From: Paenibacillus foliorum
Lineage (GTDB): Bacteria > Bacillota > Bacilli > Paenibacillales > NBRC-103111
Assembly (NCBI RefSeq): GCF_013141765.1
Contig: NZ_WHOD01000004.1
Coordinates: 28,560-92,559, forward strand
Length of the DNA stretch: 64,000 nucleotides
Direction: 5' to 3'
A program made the position numbers and the translations under genes. The notes beneath the pieces were generated by a model that saw only the letters and a list, made by a program, of their open reading frames with translations, was not told where the DNA came from and made no database searches. Positions 15,716-24,276 of the stretch are shown here, piece by piece; position 1 is the stretch's first letter; each line of letters begins with the position of its first letter.

Positions 15716-16846
15716 ATGTTGACATCAATGGCTTATACTTGGGATGTATTTTTGATGGCCGCCATCTTCGGGTTTCTGTACGGATTTTTATTGCAAAAAG
15801 CAGATTTCTGCTTTGTCGCCTCGATTCGCGATTGGATCAGCGTAAAGGATACACGCATCTTGCATGGTGTGCTGGTTCTGATCGCAACAGCTCTACTGGG
15901 CTGGGGTTTAATGCTGACGCTTGGGATTAAAAGCGTATCCGATATCTGGACAGTTCCCTTGGGCGGGGCCAATCTACTCGGCGGTATCTTATTCGGCATT
16001 GGCATGACTATTGCCGGAGGCTGCGGCTCGGGAACACTTTACCGCTGTGGCATGGGTTATGTGCAATTCTGGGTGGTTCTGTTCTTTGCAATCGTCGGCA
16101 ATTTATTATTCGCACTTCTGTACGACCCATGGGCTCGAGATACTCTAAAGCCTCTTACTATAGCGGAAAGCGGCTACACTTTATTCTCATGGCCACTGCC
16201 TTATTATGTACTTCCTGCTGCAATTGTGATTTTGATGCTGGCTATCGTCATCTATCGTTTCGGTATTTCCGGTTTGCTAAGTGGAATCAAATCGGCATTG
16301 ACCGATTGGGAAGGCAGCCCGCTCAAGCAATCTCACTGGGATATCAGGCTAGTAGCGTTTCTAATTGGGGTTGTTGCAACGATCCAATTCGCTCTCATGT
16401 CAAATGTAAGCATTACAGGTCCTGAGACAAGAATCGGGGCAGTTGCTCTGGCACAGCTTTTGGGCGATGACTTTGTTTTTAACAACACATATCTTAATGC
16501 GTTGTTTGCTGATTTCCCGAGAATCGGACTAGGTCCTGAGGAAACGCTAGTTATATTTCTGGTGATCGGTTCCTTCGCAGCTTCTCTCTTAAGCGGCAGC
16601 TTTAAATTACGCATCCCGCGTGCATCGCGGATGCCCTTTGCTATAGGCGGCGGCTTATTGATGGGAATCTCCTCCCGTATAGCCCCTGGCTGCAACATCG
16701 CCAACGTCATTACCGGTATTGGAGGTTTATCCTTAAGCAGCGTATTCGTCTTGATAGGTATGATTATTGGGATCGTTATTGTAGTTGCTTTTGTTTTCAA
16801 AATGCCGCTAATGCTCTTTCAGCGCAGCGATACTTTTCAAGACTGA
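15716..16846 (+). CDS. YeeE/YedE-family sulfur importer, TsuA-like
   Basis: A 376-residue membrane protein with about nine to ten hydrophobic segments. It has the conserved Cys sites of thiosulfate channel TsuA/YeeE: GGCGSGTLYRCG in the first half and APGCNIAN in the second, plus an N-terminal KADFCF. TsuA passes thiosulfate through the membrane by way of these Cys. The local rhodanese and TusA-like genes would receive the sulfur. ATG 15716 is preceded only by a weak AGGTTAGG; ATG 15728 is an alternative. Confidence 0.9.
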   Translation: MLTSMAYTWDVFLMAAIFGFLYGFLLQKADFCFVASIRDWISVKDTRILHGVLVLIATALLGWGLMLTLGIKSVSDIWTVPLGGANLLGGILFGIGMTIAGGCGSGTLYRCGMGYVQFWVVLFFAIVGNLLFALLYDPWARDTLKPLTIAESGYTLFSWPLPYYVLPAAIVILMLAIVIYRFGISGLLSGIKSALTDWEGSPLKQSHWDIRLVAFLIGVVATIQFALMSNVSITGPETRIGAVALAQLLGDDFVFNNTYLNALFADFPRIGLGPEETLVIFLVIGSFAASLLSGSFKLRIPRASRMPFAIGGGLLMGISSRIAPGCNIANVITGIGGLSLSSVFVLIGMIIGIVIVVAFVFKMPLMLFQRSDTFQD

Positions 16847-16865
16847 TAGCAGCAGGAATAGAAAG

Positions 16866-16914
16866 AAGACCGTTTGAACCAGAAAATAATCTGGTCTTAG
16901 ACGGTCTCTTTTTT
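16866..16914 (+). terminator. Terminator of the sulfur unit
   Basis: Arms around an 8-base loop (AGACCGTTTGAACCAG / CTGGTCTTAGACGGTCT), followed by CTTTTTT, 20 bases after the importer gene. Confidence 0.9.
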
Positions 16915-17020
16915 ATCCTGAATCTTGAAAGCAATATATTCTCATGTCAGCCTTATTAGTCAAGCATATATCATTTATGGTAGAATCGGTTTATATCTAT
17001 CGTTTAGGGGGAGACCCAGA

Positions 17021-17236
17021 TTGGCTCAGAACCGCCGTCTAATTACCGATCAAGATTTTCAAGAGGCTATGGAACGTCAACGTGCAATTCGTGTTTTTCA
17101 AGACGATCATGTCGTAGACTCAGGTGGAATCATCATCCGATTTGACGATAATCTTATTGTCACTCAATCCGGAGTCAGTGATATCTCCTATCATCAAAGG
17201 ACTCTTTGTGAATTTTTTGAAATGAAAAAAAGATAG
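17021..17236 (+). CDS. Small protein of unknown function
   Basis: A 71-residue hydrophilic protein without signal peptide or membrane segment. The frame reads RLITDQDFQEAMERQRAIRV followed by GGIIIRFDDNLIVTQSGVSD, suggesting a helix and a small beta sheet. No family recognised. The start is TTG at 17021 after TAGGGGGAG; an upstream ATG at 16925 has no site. The next gene starts almost at its stop codon. Confidence 0.6.
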   Translation: MAQNRRLITDQDFQEAMERQRAIRVFQDDHVVDSGGIIIRFDDNLIVTQSGVSDISYHQRTLCEFFEMKKR

Positions 17237-17300
17237 AATGAAGTCCAAATTAAACACTACAGCAACTCAAAATGTTCACAACGAGAGGAGTCGTCATATT

Positions 17301-17996
17301 TTGAAAGGGCACAAGCTGCTTGTAGGGGTACTATCGATTGGAATGTTACTTGCAGGCTCCGTGGGGGTTTATGCAGGAACCAACCTGCAAGAAATCAAAG
17401 CTTATTTAAACGGAGATATTACTTTTAAATTAAATGGTGCTGACTGGTACCCCTTGGATGAAAACGGCCAGAAAGTCCAGCCCATAACCTATAACGGTTC
17501 GACTTATGTCCCTCTTCGTGCCGTATCATCAGCCTTCAATGCTCCAATTGACTATGATGCCGATACGAATTCAGTCATTTTAGGCAAAAGAGTAGACGGT
17601 GTTACTGAAGCCTCGCCATTGACAGGCATTACCTTTACGGATTCACAAAAAAGTTTAATCGATCAGGAGTTCCAAAAGCTCAGCGTCTTTAAAGCGTATA
17701 TCCCAACAAAAATAGTTGCTGGAGACAAATACAAACTGACAGGAAGCTCCGAAGATTCGGTTCGCCATGTATTTAATCATATGATTATCATGGAGAGTTC
17801 ACGAGATTATTCATCATCCTATGAAGGAACGGATGTAAAATTATCCACCAACGTTTCTGCCAAATGGATTAAACCGAGCGATATGGATATGCTTGTGTAC
17901 AAGCTCGGCGATACTTACATTTCTATCTTTTCAGAAGATCAATCTTTAAGTAAAGAACAATTGCAAGGAATTGCAGCGAGCATGGTTGAACTTTAA
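17301..17996 (+). CDS. Secreted protein with copper amine oxidase N-terminal-like (stalk) domain
   Basis: A 231-residue protein with a signal peptide (MKGHKLLVGVLSIGMLLAGS..VYA) and a domain like the N-terminal domain of copper amine oxidases: ITYNGSTYVPLRAVSSAFNA and IDYDADTNSVIL. The remainder (about 105-231) is unassigned. Such stalk domains are common in exported Paenibacillus proteins and are thought to contact the envelope. The TTG at 17301 has GAGAGGAG 10 bases upstream; an in-frame ATG at 17238 lacks a site but would overlap the previous gene and cannot be excluded. Confidence 0.75.
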   Translation: MKGHKLLVGVLSIGMLLAGSVGVYAGTNLQEIKAYLNGDITFKLNGADWYPLDENGQKVQPITYNGSTYVPLRAVSSAFNAPIDYDADTNSVILGKRVDGVTEASPLTGITFTDSQKSLIDQEFQKLSVFKAYIPTKIVAGDKYKLTGSSEDSVRHVFNHMIIMESSRDYSSSYEGTDVKLSTNVSAKWIKPSDMDMLVYKLGDTYISIFSEDQSLSKEQLQGIAASMVEL

Positions 17997-18508
17997 TTTA
18001 TTTCGCTAATAGGTTCAACCTCAAAATCAGTGCTTGACCCTCCTCCGATCATCAGCCTGCACAATCCTGCAAACATGCAGTTATTATTTGCCGAAATATG
18101 CTTATGAGCGGAAAGAACTGCAAAAGTACATCAATTTCACGCAAAGCGATACGGTTTCTGCTAAGCATGAAAAAAGCTGCACAATTGCATAAATTCACCA
18201 AGACTGCCGATATATCGGCCATAAGGCTGCATAAATGCAGGATTTGAGGGCAGGCAATAGCTTCGAACAATGTCTTGTCTTGTTCGCAGTCGTCATTGCT
18301 TTTCGTAAGGTCTTGTCAAACGCTGAGCTGGTAAGGAGCCGAAATCGAATGATTTCGTCAAGCGGTGATTTTCGGTTCTGAGCCCTTTAAAAAGCAACTT
18401 AAATAAGAGCACCTCGGAACCTTTAAAAGGGTACGAAGTGCTCTTTTTATGTTTGTGTGGAGCAAAGCCGACAAGCCTAGGATCGCGCCTATCATAGCCT
18501 TAGTTACG
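17997..18508. other. Intergenic stretch with short TGCAG inverted motifs
   Basis: No gene is supported here. Between 18055 and 18245 CTGCA and TGCAG words recur about seven times in both orientations (for example CTGCAAACATGCAG at 18067-18080 and CTGCATAAATGCAG at 18227-18240), which looks like a structured intergenic repeat. 18305-18390 holds a weaker inverted pair built on AGCCGAAATCG. The region ends with the terminator at 18405-18449. Confidence 0.4.
18405..18449. terminator. Terminator between convergent genes
   Basis: AGAGCAC (18406-18412) pairs with GTGCTCT (18438-18444) and extends inward; TTTTT follows on the plus strand and A-rich sequence precedes it. Confidence 0.75.
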
Positions 18509-20251
18509 TTATGCAAGCTCCAGCATTTGTTTCACCTTGAATTCTAGTTCAACCATTGAAAACGGCTTATTCATATAGGCGTTAACGCCTAGCTGTTGTC
18601 CTCTTGACATGTCTTCATCACGGCTGCGACCTGAAAGCATCAGAATATGAAGCTCATCGGGCATCGCTTCTTCCCGCTTTAGTTTTTCAAGCATTCCAAA
18701 ACCGTCCAGCCTTGGCATTACACCATCCAATATACACAAATCCACGTGCTGTCCTTTAATAATCGAGTAAGCTTCTTCCCCATCGACCGCTTCAATGAAT
18801 TGAACAGGCAGATGCTGCAGCTTGGAAACAAGGATGGAGCGAAGGATGCGGTCATCATCAGCTATCAGTACCGTCTTCTTGCGAGTCTCCGTTGCAGCCG
18901 AAACCTCAGATAGCGCAGCCGACATATCATCCGCATATAGCAGAACACGATCTCTGCCGCATTGCTTCGCTGAATACATAGCATCATCTGCTCGTCTGAT
19001 CCACTCAGCTACCGAAATTCCGTCGGACCATTCGCAAACTCCGGCTGAAAAGGTAATATGAAAGGCCTGTCCATCATATTGGGCAACAGGGCCTGCGTGG
19101 GTATGCTGCAGCATAGTCTCCATTACTTTTTTCGCATCCGCACCCAAAACTCCTGGAAGCACAATAACAAATTCTTCACCACCGAAGCGCGCGAGTAAAT
19201 CGGTTTCCCTCAGATGATTTTGAAGCAAATGCGCTAAGCCCTGTAACACAATATCTCCGATGTGATGCCCATGTGTATCATTTATAGATTTAAACCGATC
19301 AATATCGATAAATGCTAAGGAAATTGGCGATGGATAACGTTGAATCCGCTGCAGCTCAGCTAGAATTTGATGATCAAAGTAACGCCGGTTATAGGCACCT
19401 GTCAATGGATCGCGAAATGCCATCTGTTCAAAATTTTTCGTCCGTTTCAGCAGGCCGTATATACGTGCGCTTAATTCTTCATACTGAAAGGGCTTTGTTA
19501 CATAATCGTCCGCACCCAAGTAGAAACAACGAACCTTATCATGGATATCGCTGCGTCCGGAAAGCACCACTAACGGTATCCATTTTAAGGTAGGATCCTC
19601 TTTCACAAATTCAAAAAGCTCATAACCTGACTGTGGATGCATCATTAAATCTATTGTAATGAGATCATAGGTGAATTCACGCAGCAGTTTTTGAGCACCT
19701 GCAACATCATGTGCATCGTCCACTATATAACCTTCCAGAGTAAGACGGCGGACAAGATAAGAGCGAAGCACCTCATCATCATCAATGACAAGGAGCCGGC
19801 AGCCAGGCGCCAATGCAGCACCTTGCAATAGCTTCTGGTCCTGTTTATCATCCAAATCCAATTCTTGAGAGTAAACATCCAATTCCATTGCTAGCTGCTG
19901 CAACCAAACTGTCCCTTCCGAAACAGTCGTTTGAAATCCAGCTATTACAGATGTATTTGTGCTCGATATGCTTTCTTGACATTGCGCCCATTCCCATTGC
20001 TGTACAAGCTTTTCTGCAATATCCCCGATTCGTACAAATCCGAACATCGGCGCACTGCCTTTTAAAGTATGGACTAACCTGTATATTTGCAGTGCTACAT
20101 CGAATGTAATGTTCTCGTTCTTTGAAGCAAACAGCTCTCGAAGTCTATCCAACTGTTTGCGAAGCTCCACCACATAACGCTTTCGTCCTTCTTTCATTAA
20201 TCTTGCTTCTTTTTGAATCCGCTCTTCTTGAGTCGTATGCCGCAAAGCCAT
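18509..20251 (-). CDS. Hpt-REC-GGDEF-REC diguanylate cyclase response regulator
   Basis: A 580-residue soluble signalling protein. An Hpt domain (about 20-125) has the phospho-His61 (VHTLKGSAPMFG). Receiver 1 (about 150-270) has VIDDDE, ITIDLMMHP and VTKPF. The GGDEF domain (about 280-440) has an intact RFGGEEF active site and an RETD inhibitory site five residues before it, so it should make cyclic di-GMP with feedback control. Receiver 2 (about 455-575) has IADDDR, CILDGVMPRLDG and NKPF. No histidine kinase is encoded nearby. A single receiver gene lies 43 bases upstream on the same strand. Confidence 0.93.
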   Translation of the reverse strand: MALRHTTQEERIQKEARLMKEGRKRYVVELRKQLDRLRELFASKNENITFDVALQIYRLVHTLKGSAPMFGFVRIGDIAEKLVQQWEWAQCQESISSTNTSVIAGFQTTVSEGTVWLQQLAMELDVYSQELDLDDKQDQKLLQGAALAPGCRLLVIDDDEVLRSYLVRRLTLEGYIVDDAHDVAGAQKLLREFTYDLITIDLMMHPQSGYELFEFVKEDPTLKWIPLVVLSGRSDIHDKVRCFYLGADDYVTKPFQYEELSARIYGLLKRTKNFEQMAFRDPLTGAYNRRYFDHQILAELQRIQRYPSPISLAFIDIDRFKSINDTHGHHIGDIVLQGLAHLLQNHLRETDLLARFGGEEFVIVLPGVLGADAKKVMETMLQHTHAGPVAQYDGQAFHITFSAGVCEWSDGISVAEWIRRADDAMYSAKQCGRDRVLLYADDMSAALSEVSAATETRKKTVLIADDDRILRSILVSKLQHLPVQFIEAVDGEEAYSIIKGQHVDLCILDGVMPRLDGFGMLEKLKREEAMPDELHILMLSGRSRDEDMSRGQQLGVNAYMNKPFSMVELEFKVKQMLELA

Positions 20252-20294
20252 TCACTTCCAGTCGTTTTCGATTTCGATCCCTTATATTAGTGAC

Positions 20295-20675
20295 TCACTG
20301 TCTGCTTTCGATTAACTCTTGAACGGTGTCAACTAACTGCAGTGGACTGAAGGGCTTTACAATATAAGTACTCACTCCCGCAGCACTCGCACGTTCCCTA
20401 TCCTTCTCCAATGCTTTCGCAGTCAATAATATTACAGGAGTATTCTGATTCGGATTTTCATGGTTACGCAGCCACTCACACACCTCAACACCAGTCAATT
20501 CAGGCATCATATAATCAAGGATAATGAGATCGTATCGTTCCCGCTGAATGTAATTGAGCGCTTCTTTCCCATCCTCTGATTCTGTAATCTCATACCCGTC
20601 ATCAGCAAGAGTTTCAGTTAATAAGAACCGCAAAGCTAACTCATCATCAGCTAATAAAATCTTATAATTCTCCAT
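20295..20675 (-). CDS. Single-domain response regulator
   Basis: A 126-residue stand-alone receiver: acidic pocket LLADDE, phospho-Asp in LIILDYMMPELTG, and the C-terminal KPF of the switch region (IVKPFSPLQL). With no output domain it probably acts as a phosphate shuttle or by protein contact. It precedes the Hpt-REC-GGDEF-REC gene by 43 bases in the same direction, and the Hpt of that protein is an obvious partner (inference). Confidence 0.93.
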   Translation of the reverse strand: MENYKILLADDELALRFLLTETLADDGYEITESEDGKEALNYIQRERYDLIILDYMMPELTGVEVCEWLRNHENPNQNTPVILLTAKALEKDRERASAAGVSTYIVKPFSPLQLVDTVQELIESRQ

Positions 20676-20885
20676 CTCAAAATCTCCCCAAATTTCGTCT
20701 CAAATTTTTGTTTTATTATATCATTATAGCCGCAGATTTTGTTGGTAAATTTCATATAACCTTCTTCATAAAGTATAAAACAGTAATTTATAAGTCATAT
20801 GAACTATGGTATTATATTATAATAGGTTTGTTCAATTAAAAATCAACCTACACTAGATACATTGTACTATAAAGGAGCAGATATT

Positions 20886-21269
20886 ATGGATAATATTGAC
20901 CACATAATAAAAAAAGTGTCGAAATATATCTCCTTCGGTCAACCCGTATCTTCAGGTTCTGTTTTTAGTCAACGAATTTCAGATCCTCGAATTGCTATAT
21001 CGGCTTATTACATGAGCATGAAACTACGCAATGAAGAAGAACAGTATTACCATGAGATTTGGCTAAAGAAGGAAGGACACTTCGTCATCACAGAAGCTTG
21101 GTATAAAGATTCCAATGTTTCCCGTAAAATATTTCAAGACAACGTCTCTTACGAAGATATCAAAAACATATTCGGTGAAGAAGATGCTCATGGATTAGCT
21201 ATCCGTATGACAGAGATTATTAAGAAATCGGAAAAAGAAGACTGGAGTTCTAGCAAAAAGAGAGCATAA
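20886..21269 (+). CDS. Hypothetical protein
   Basis: A 127-residue soluble protein with no signal or membrane segment, starting MDNIDHIIKKVSKYISFGQP and ending in a charged tail. Mixed alpha/beta appearance (YYHEIWLKKEGHFVITEAWY). No family recognised. The ATG at 20886 follows AAAGGAG with good spacing. It is a single gene between a divergent regulator and its own terminator. Confidence 0.65.
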   Translation: MDNIDHIIKKVSKYISFGQPVSSGSVFSQRISDPRIAISAYYMSMKLRNEEEQYYHEIWLKKEGHFVITEAWYKDSNVSRKIFQDNVSYEDIKNIFGEEDAHGLAIRMTEIIKKSEKEDWSSSKKRA

Positions 21270-21296
21270 GGAGCTACACCTTATCTCTCTTTTTTG
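21258..21296 (+). terminator. Terminator of the 127-residue hypothetical gene
   Basis: AGAGAGCATAAGG overlaps the stop codon and pairs with CCTTATCTCTCT, followed by TTTTTTG. Confidence 0.85.
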
Positions 21297-21602
21297 TGTA
21301 TCCCCTCTACGATCCTTCTTGTATCCTGCCATAGCCGCGAGTATCTAACCAAACGTGTACCCAGATGGTCCAATGCAGGACCGGAAGATGCAAAAACAAT
21401 TACATACGAGGCCTGCATCGAGCTTCATGATAACGCTGCACTAATATTGTGCGGACGTTTTTTTGTGATGTTTTACCTGAGACGGGCGCCAAAATCATGT
21501 CATATTCATATTATAAATTAGTCGGAACGAAATTCCTTATTCCCGATAAGCTTAGTTTGATTTATAATAGAGTTAACAGACAACTGTAAGAGGTGTAAAA
21601 GT
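21297..21602. other. Intergenic stretch with a second terminator-like hairpin
   Basis: No supported gene. Around 21434-21471 a stem (AACGCTGCAC / GTGCGGACGTT) is followed by TTTTTTT on the plus strand, as if ending an unseen short transcript from about 21300-21430. A reading frame at 21373 lacks a ribosome-binding site. Confidence 0.35.
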
Positions 21603-22364
21603 ATGGAGTGGAGTATTGCAGCAATGGGGCTTTTAGTTGGATTGCTTGTCGGTATGACAGGTGTAGGAGGAGCAGCATTATTAACACCATTATTAATTTT
21701 GCTTAACATATCGCCTACTGTCGCAGTAGCCACCGATTTGTTTTATAATTCGATCACAAAATTATTTGGCAGCATTCAGCATTATCGGCAAAAAACAATT
21801 GATTTCAAGCTAGTAAAATATTTAGCTATGGGAAGTATTCCTGGTGCCGTTGTGGCGATCCTCTTGTTAGAGCTGTACCCGCCGCTTCATAATATTCAGG
21901 AGACCATAGTAAAGCACATGCTGGGCATCGTTCTAATTGTCGTCGCCCTTGCGAGTATCGCCAAGCTGTGGTTCAGTAAGCTGGAAGAAAACCGTTGGCA
22001 AATGAAGCCAATTACGGAAAAACGCAGCTTGACGATCACCATCGGGATTATCCTCGGTTTTATCGTCGGGATGACTTCCATCGGCTCCGGTTCGTTGTTT
22101 GCACTAGCGATGATGTTCTTTTACCGACTAGGCGCTGCAAGGCTCGTTGGTACCGATATTGTACATGCATTCTTTCTAGTGACGGCTGCCGGGATACTGC
22201 ATGCCGGTTTCGGTAACATCGATTACGGCTTAGCTTTTAATTTGCTGCTAGGCTCTGTGCCAGGCGTTATTGTCGGCAGCTCACTCTCCGCTAAGCTGCC
22301 TTCCAAGCCTCTGCGCACATTTATGGCAGCCATTATCCTGATTAGCGGAATTAAGCTTATTTAA
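21603..22364 (+). CDS. TauE/SafE-family anion permease
   Basis: A 253-residue membrane protein with about eight segments and the family repeats [20 protein letters not shown] and [17 protein letters not shown]. Members export sulfite, sulfoacetate and related anions. An AAGAGGTG site precedes the ATG. Its stop codon overlaps the stop of the convergent pxpA by 4 bases. A link to the sulfur cluster 5 kb away is possible, but nothing in the sequence ties them together. Confidence 0.88.
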   Translation: MEWSIAAMGLLVGLLVGMTGVGGAALLTPLLILLNISPTVAVATDLFYNSITKLFGSIQHYRQKTIDFKLVKYLAMGSIPGAVVAILLLELYPPLHNIQETIVKHMLGIVLIVVALASIAKLWFSKLEENRWQMKPITEKRSLTITIGIILGFIVGMTSIGSGSLFALAMMFFYRLGAARLVGTDIVHAFFLVTAAGILHAGFGNIDYGLAFNLLLGSVPGVIVGSSLSAKLPSKPLRTFMAAIILISGIKLI

Positions 22365-23122
22365 GTCCTAAGCGCGCGAACAGCAATGCTAGCCTGCTCC
22401 AACCTTGCGCGGATCTTTACCGCAAACTGTAAGGCATGCGGCCCATCTCCATGAATGCATACTGTGTCGGCCTTCAGGTGTATACGGCTATCCTGCTGAT
22501 TGCTATTCATGCCTTCCTTCACCATGCCAATCACTTGATTGGCGGCAGTATCTGCATCGTGCAGCAGTGCATTCGCTTCAGTACGAGGTGTCAAGGTTCC
22601 GTCTGCACGATAAGTCCGGTCAGCAAAAACCTCTCCCGCGACCCGCAGCCCTTTCCTACTCCCGGCCTTAACCAGCTCGCTGCCTGCGAGGCCGAAGAGT
22701 ATCAACTCCGGATCAATGCGATAAACAGCTTCAGCAATTGCGTCGGACAAGCTTGTATCAACTGACGCCATATTATAAAGGGCGCCATGTGGCTTTACAT
22801 GCTGCAGAACAGCACCTTCAGCACGCACGAAACCCCACAGTGCACCGATTTGGTACACGGTTATTTCATAGGCTTCCTCTGCCGTAATATGCATGGCACG
22901 TCTGCCGAACCCAGCCATATCGGGCAGTCCAGGATGCGCTCCAATAGCTACCCCATTGTCGAGACACAAGCGCACTGTCCTACGTATTACCGCCGGATCC
23001 CCTGCATGATATCCGCAAGCAATATTAGCCGAAGTAATATGCTTCATTAATGACTCATCATGTCCAAGCTGATAAGCTCCGAAGCTCTCACCCATGTCGC
23101 AATTCAGATCGATTGTACTCAT
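22361..23122 (-). CDS. pxpA: 5-oxoprolinase subunit A
   Basis: A 253-residue LamB/YcsF-family protein. The N-terminal signature [30 protein letters not shown] and VKPHGALYN are all family motifs. With PxpB and PxpC it hydrolyses 5-oxoproline to glutamate using ATP. The partner genes are on the same strand but 1.1 kb upstream, separated by a small regulator gene and a structured stretch, whereas the three are usually contiguous. Confidence 0.95.
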   Translation of the reverse strand: MSTIDLNCDMGESFGAYQLGHDESLMKHITSANIACGYHAGDPAVIRRTVRLCLDNGVAIGAHPGLPDMAGFGRRAMHITAEEAYEITVYQIGALWGFVRAEGAVLQHVKPHGALYNMASVDTSLSDAIAEAVYRIDPELILFGLAGSELVKAGSRKGLRVAGEVFADRTYRADGTLTPRTEANALLHDADTAANQVIGMVKEGMNSNQQDSRIHLKADTVCIHGDGPHALQFAVKIRARLEQASIAVRALRT

Positions 23123-23184
23123 TATTTCCCCCCTATTAATTTATGAAATGTCCCTTTACCTTTCTCAAAAAAACTAGATAACGA

Positions 23185-23206
23185 AAAAAAGCCTTCCGGC
23201 TTTTTT
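23185..23206 (-). terminator. Short terminator after the CD3324-like gene
   Basis: AAAAAAGCC and GGCTTTTTT around a TTCC loop; a compact hairpin flanked by A and T runs, usable on either strand, between the small regulator and pxpA. Confidence 0.8.
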
Positions 23207-23258
23207 CAGGTGTATGGAAATCCGGTACATATAAAGGTGCTCTGAAGCAGCCCTCTAT

Positions 23259-23546
23259 CTAGTGCTGATGCACTGCCAAACCGCGGGTCTTTACAATAAT
23301 TTTGCGGATGCTGTCCTCGGACAAATGATATTTTTGTATCAGCTCAGGAACGGTCGAACCGTTTTCATAGAGCCGGTATATTTCCGTATTGCGCCGCTGG
23401 ATCGTCAGGCGTGTGCCATTGTTCTCTCCCCAGCCTGCACGAGTCTGTTCTTTTTTGGGAATATAGATAATCTCTCCCGAAATATAATCCTGCAATTGCT
23501 TGAGCAGGCTAGCGGGAAGAATATCCTTTCCGTTTTTGTACCCCAT
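23259..23546 (-). CDS. Small helix-turn-helix protein, CD3324/Mor type
   Basis: A 95-residue protein opening MGYKNGKDILPASLLKQLQD and IIYIPKKEQTRAGW, as in the CD3324 family related to Mor transcription activators. The second half (about 55-90) is a helix-turn-helix, STVPELIQKYHLSEDSIRK. It is probably a DNA-binding regulator. The start at 23546 has GGAGG; the longer frame to 23579 does not. It sits between pxpA and pxpBC on the same strand and could control that locus (inference). Confidence 0.8.
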   Translation of the reverse strand: MGYKNGKDILPASLLKQLQDYISGEIIYIPKKEQTRAGWGENNGTRLTIQRRNTEIYRLYENGSTVPELIQKYHLSEDSIRKIIVKTRGLAVHQH

Positions 23547-23703
23547 CGATGAAATCCTCCTTCCGTGCTTTAGTTGCAAGCGCCGCCGTGAAAGAGATAA
23601 GCATTTTCATCTTCACACCTCCTGAAGGTAGTTAGTAAGCTAACACAAGCAAGTCATATCGATCAAGCTTGGTTCGTCAGCATGTAGGGTCACACATGAA
23701 AAC

Positions 23704-23923
23704 AAAAAAACACGATCTGCCGTATCGTGCCTGGGTTCCATATTATATATTATGGTTCATGTCAATGACGTCAGGTGACGGTGATGGAGAAAATGCTTAT
23801 TCAATTGTCACACAACCCTTTATTGGTAAATGTGCCTTCATACATCGAACGCCACTCCTTTCGTCTTAGTATCATGATTCCAAATACTTCCTTATTATAC
23901 CTTATGTATAGGTTTAATGTCTA
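23704..23923 (-). ncRNA. Possible short transcript with promoter and terminator
   Basis: On the minus strand TAGACA (23918-23923) and TATAAT (23894-23899) are 18 bases apart. About 165 bases on, CACGAT/ATCGTG arms (23711-23716, 23724-23729) run into TTTTTTT. Inside, AAAGGAGTG precedes a 14-codon frame at 23801-23845 (MYEGTFTNKGLCDN). This could be a small RNA, a micro-protein gene or an attenuated leader for the regulator at 23546. Confidence 0.4.
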
Positions 23924-23990
23924 TGCTGGGATTGCCTTTTAAGAAATAGAGGGAGGCTAGGAGCCTCCCCGCTTGTTATGGAGCCTCTGC

Positions 23991-24042
23991 TTACGCAGAG
24001 ACCACCTCAAGTATTGTAATCATCGTTCACGATCACTCCTTT
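23991..24042 (-). other. Possible micro-ORF with hairpins
   Basis: A ten-codon frame (MITILEVVSA, 23991-24023) has AAAGGAGTG 10 bases upstream. A hairpin TCTGC/GCAGA covers its stop, and a GGGAGGCT/AGCCTCCC stem follows at 23951-23969. It resembles a leader peptide with attenuation hairpins but could be chance. The rest of 24043-24276 shows nothing. Confidence 0.25.
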
Positions 24043-24276
24043 CCGTTAAATCGTTAGCTGGCCTGCTACACTACTATTAACACATAAAAACGCTTCCCAT
24101 TTCAAGCTAAAGAATAATTATATTCGTTTTCTCCAAAAAAAGGGTGTGGATATGGTGTAATAAAGCAGCTTAGTTAGAGTGCAATTAACGGGCATATGTT
24201 TCCCCGCTATTCATGAGGCAGATGAGATGGCTGTTACTGGTTTTGGTGTTAAGCCATAAGAGACAAGATATATAGA

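Noticed and set aside
21294..21521. 75-codon frame after the 127-residue hypothetical gene
   Set aside because: Begins inside the T-run of a terminator, lacks a binding site and crosses a second terminator-like hairpin.
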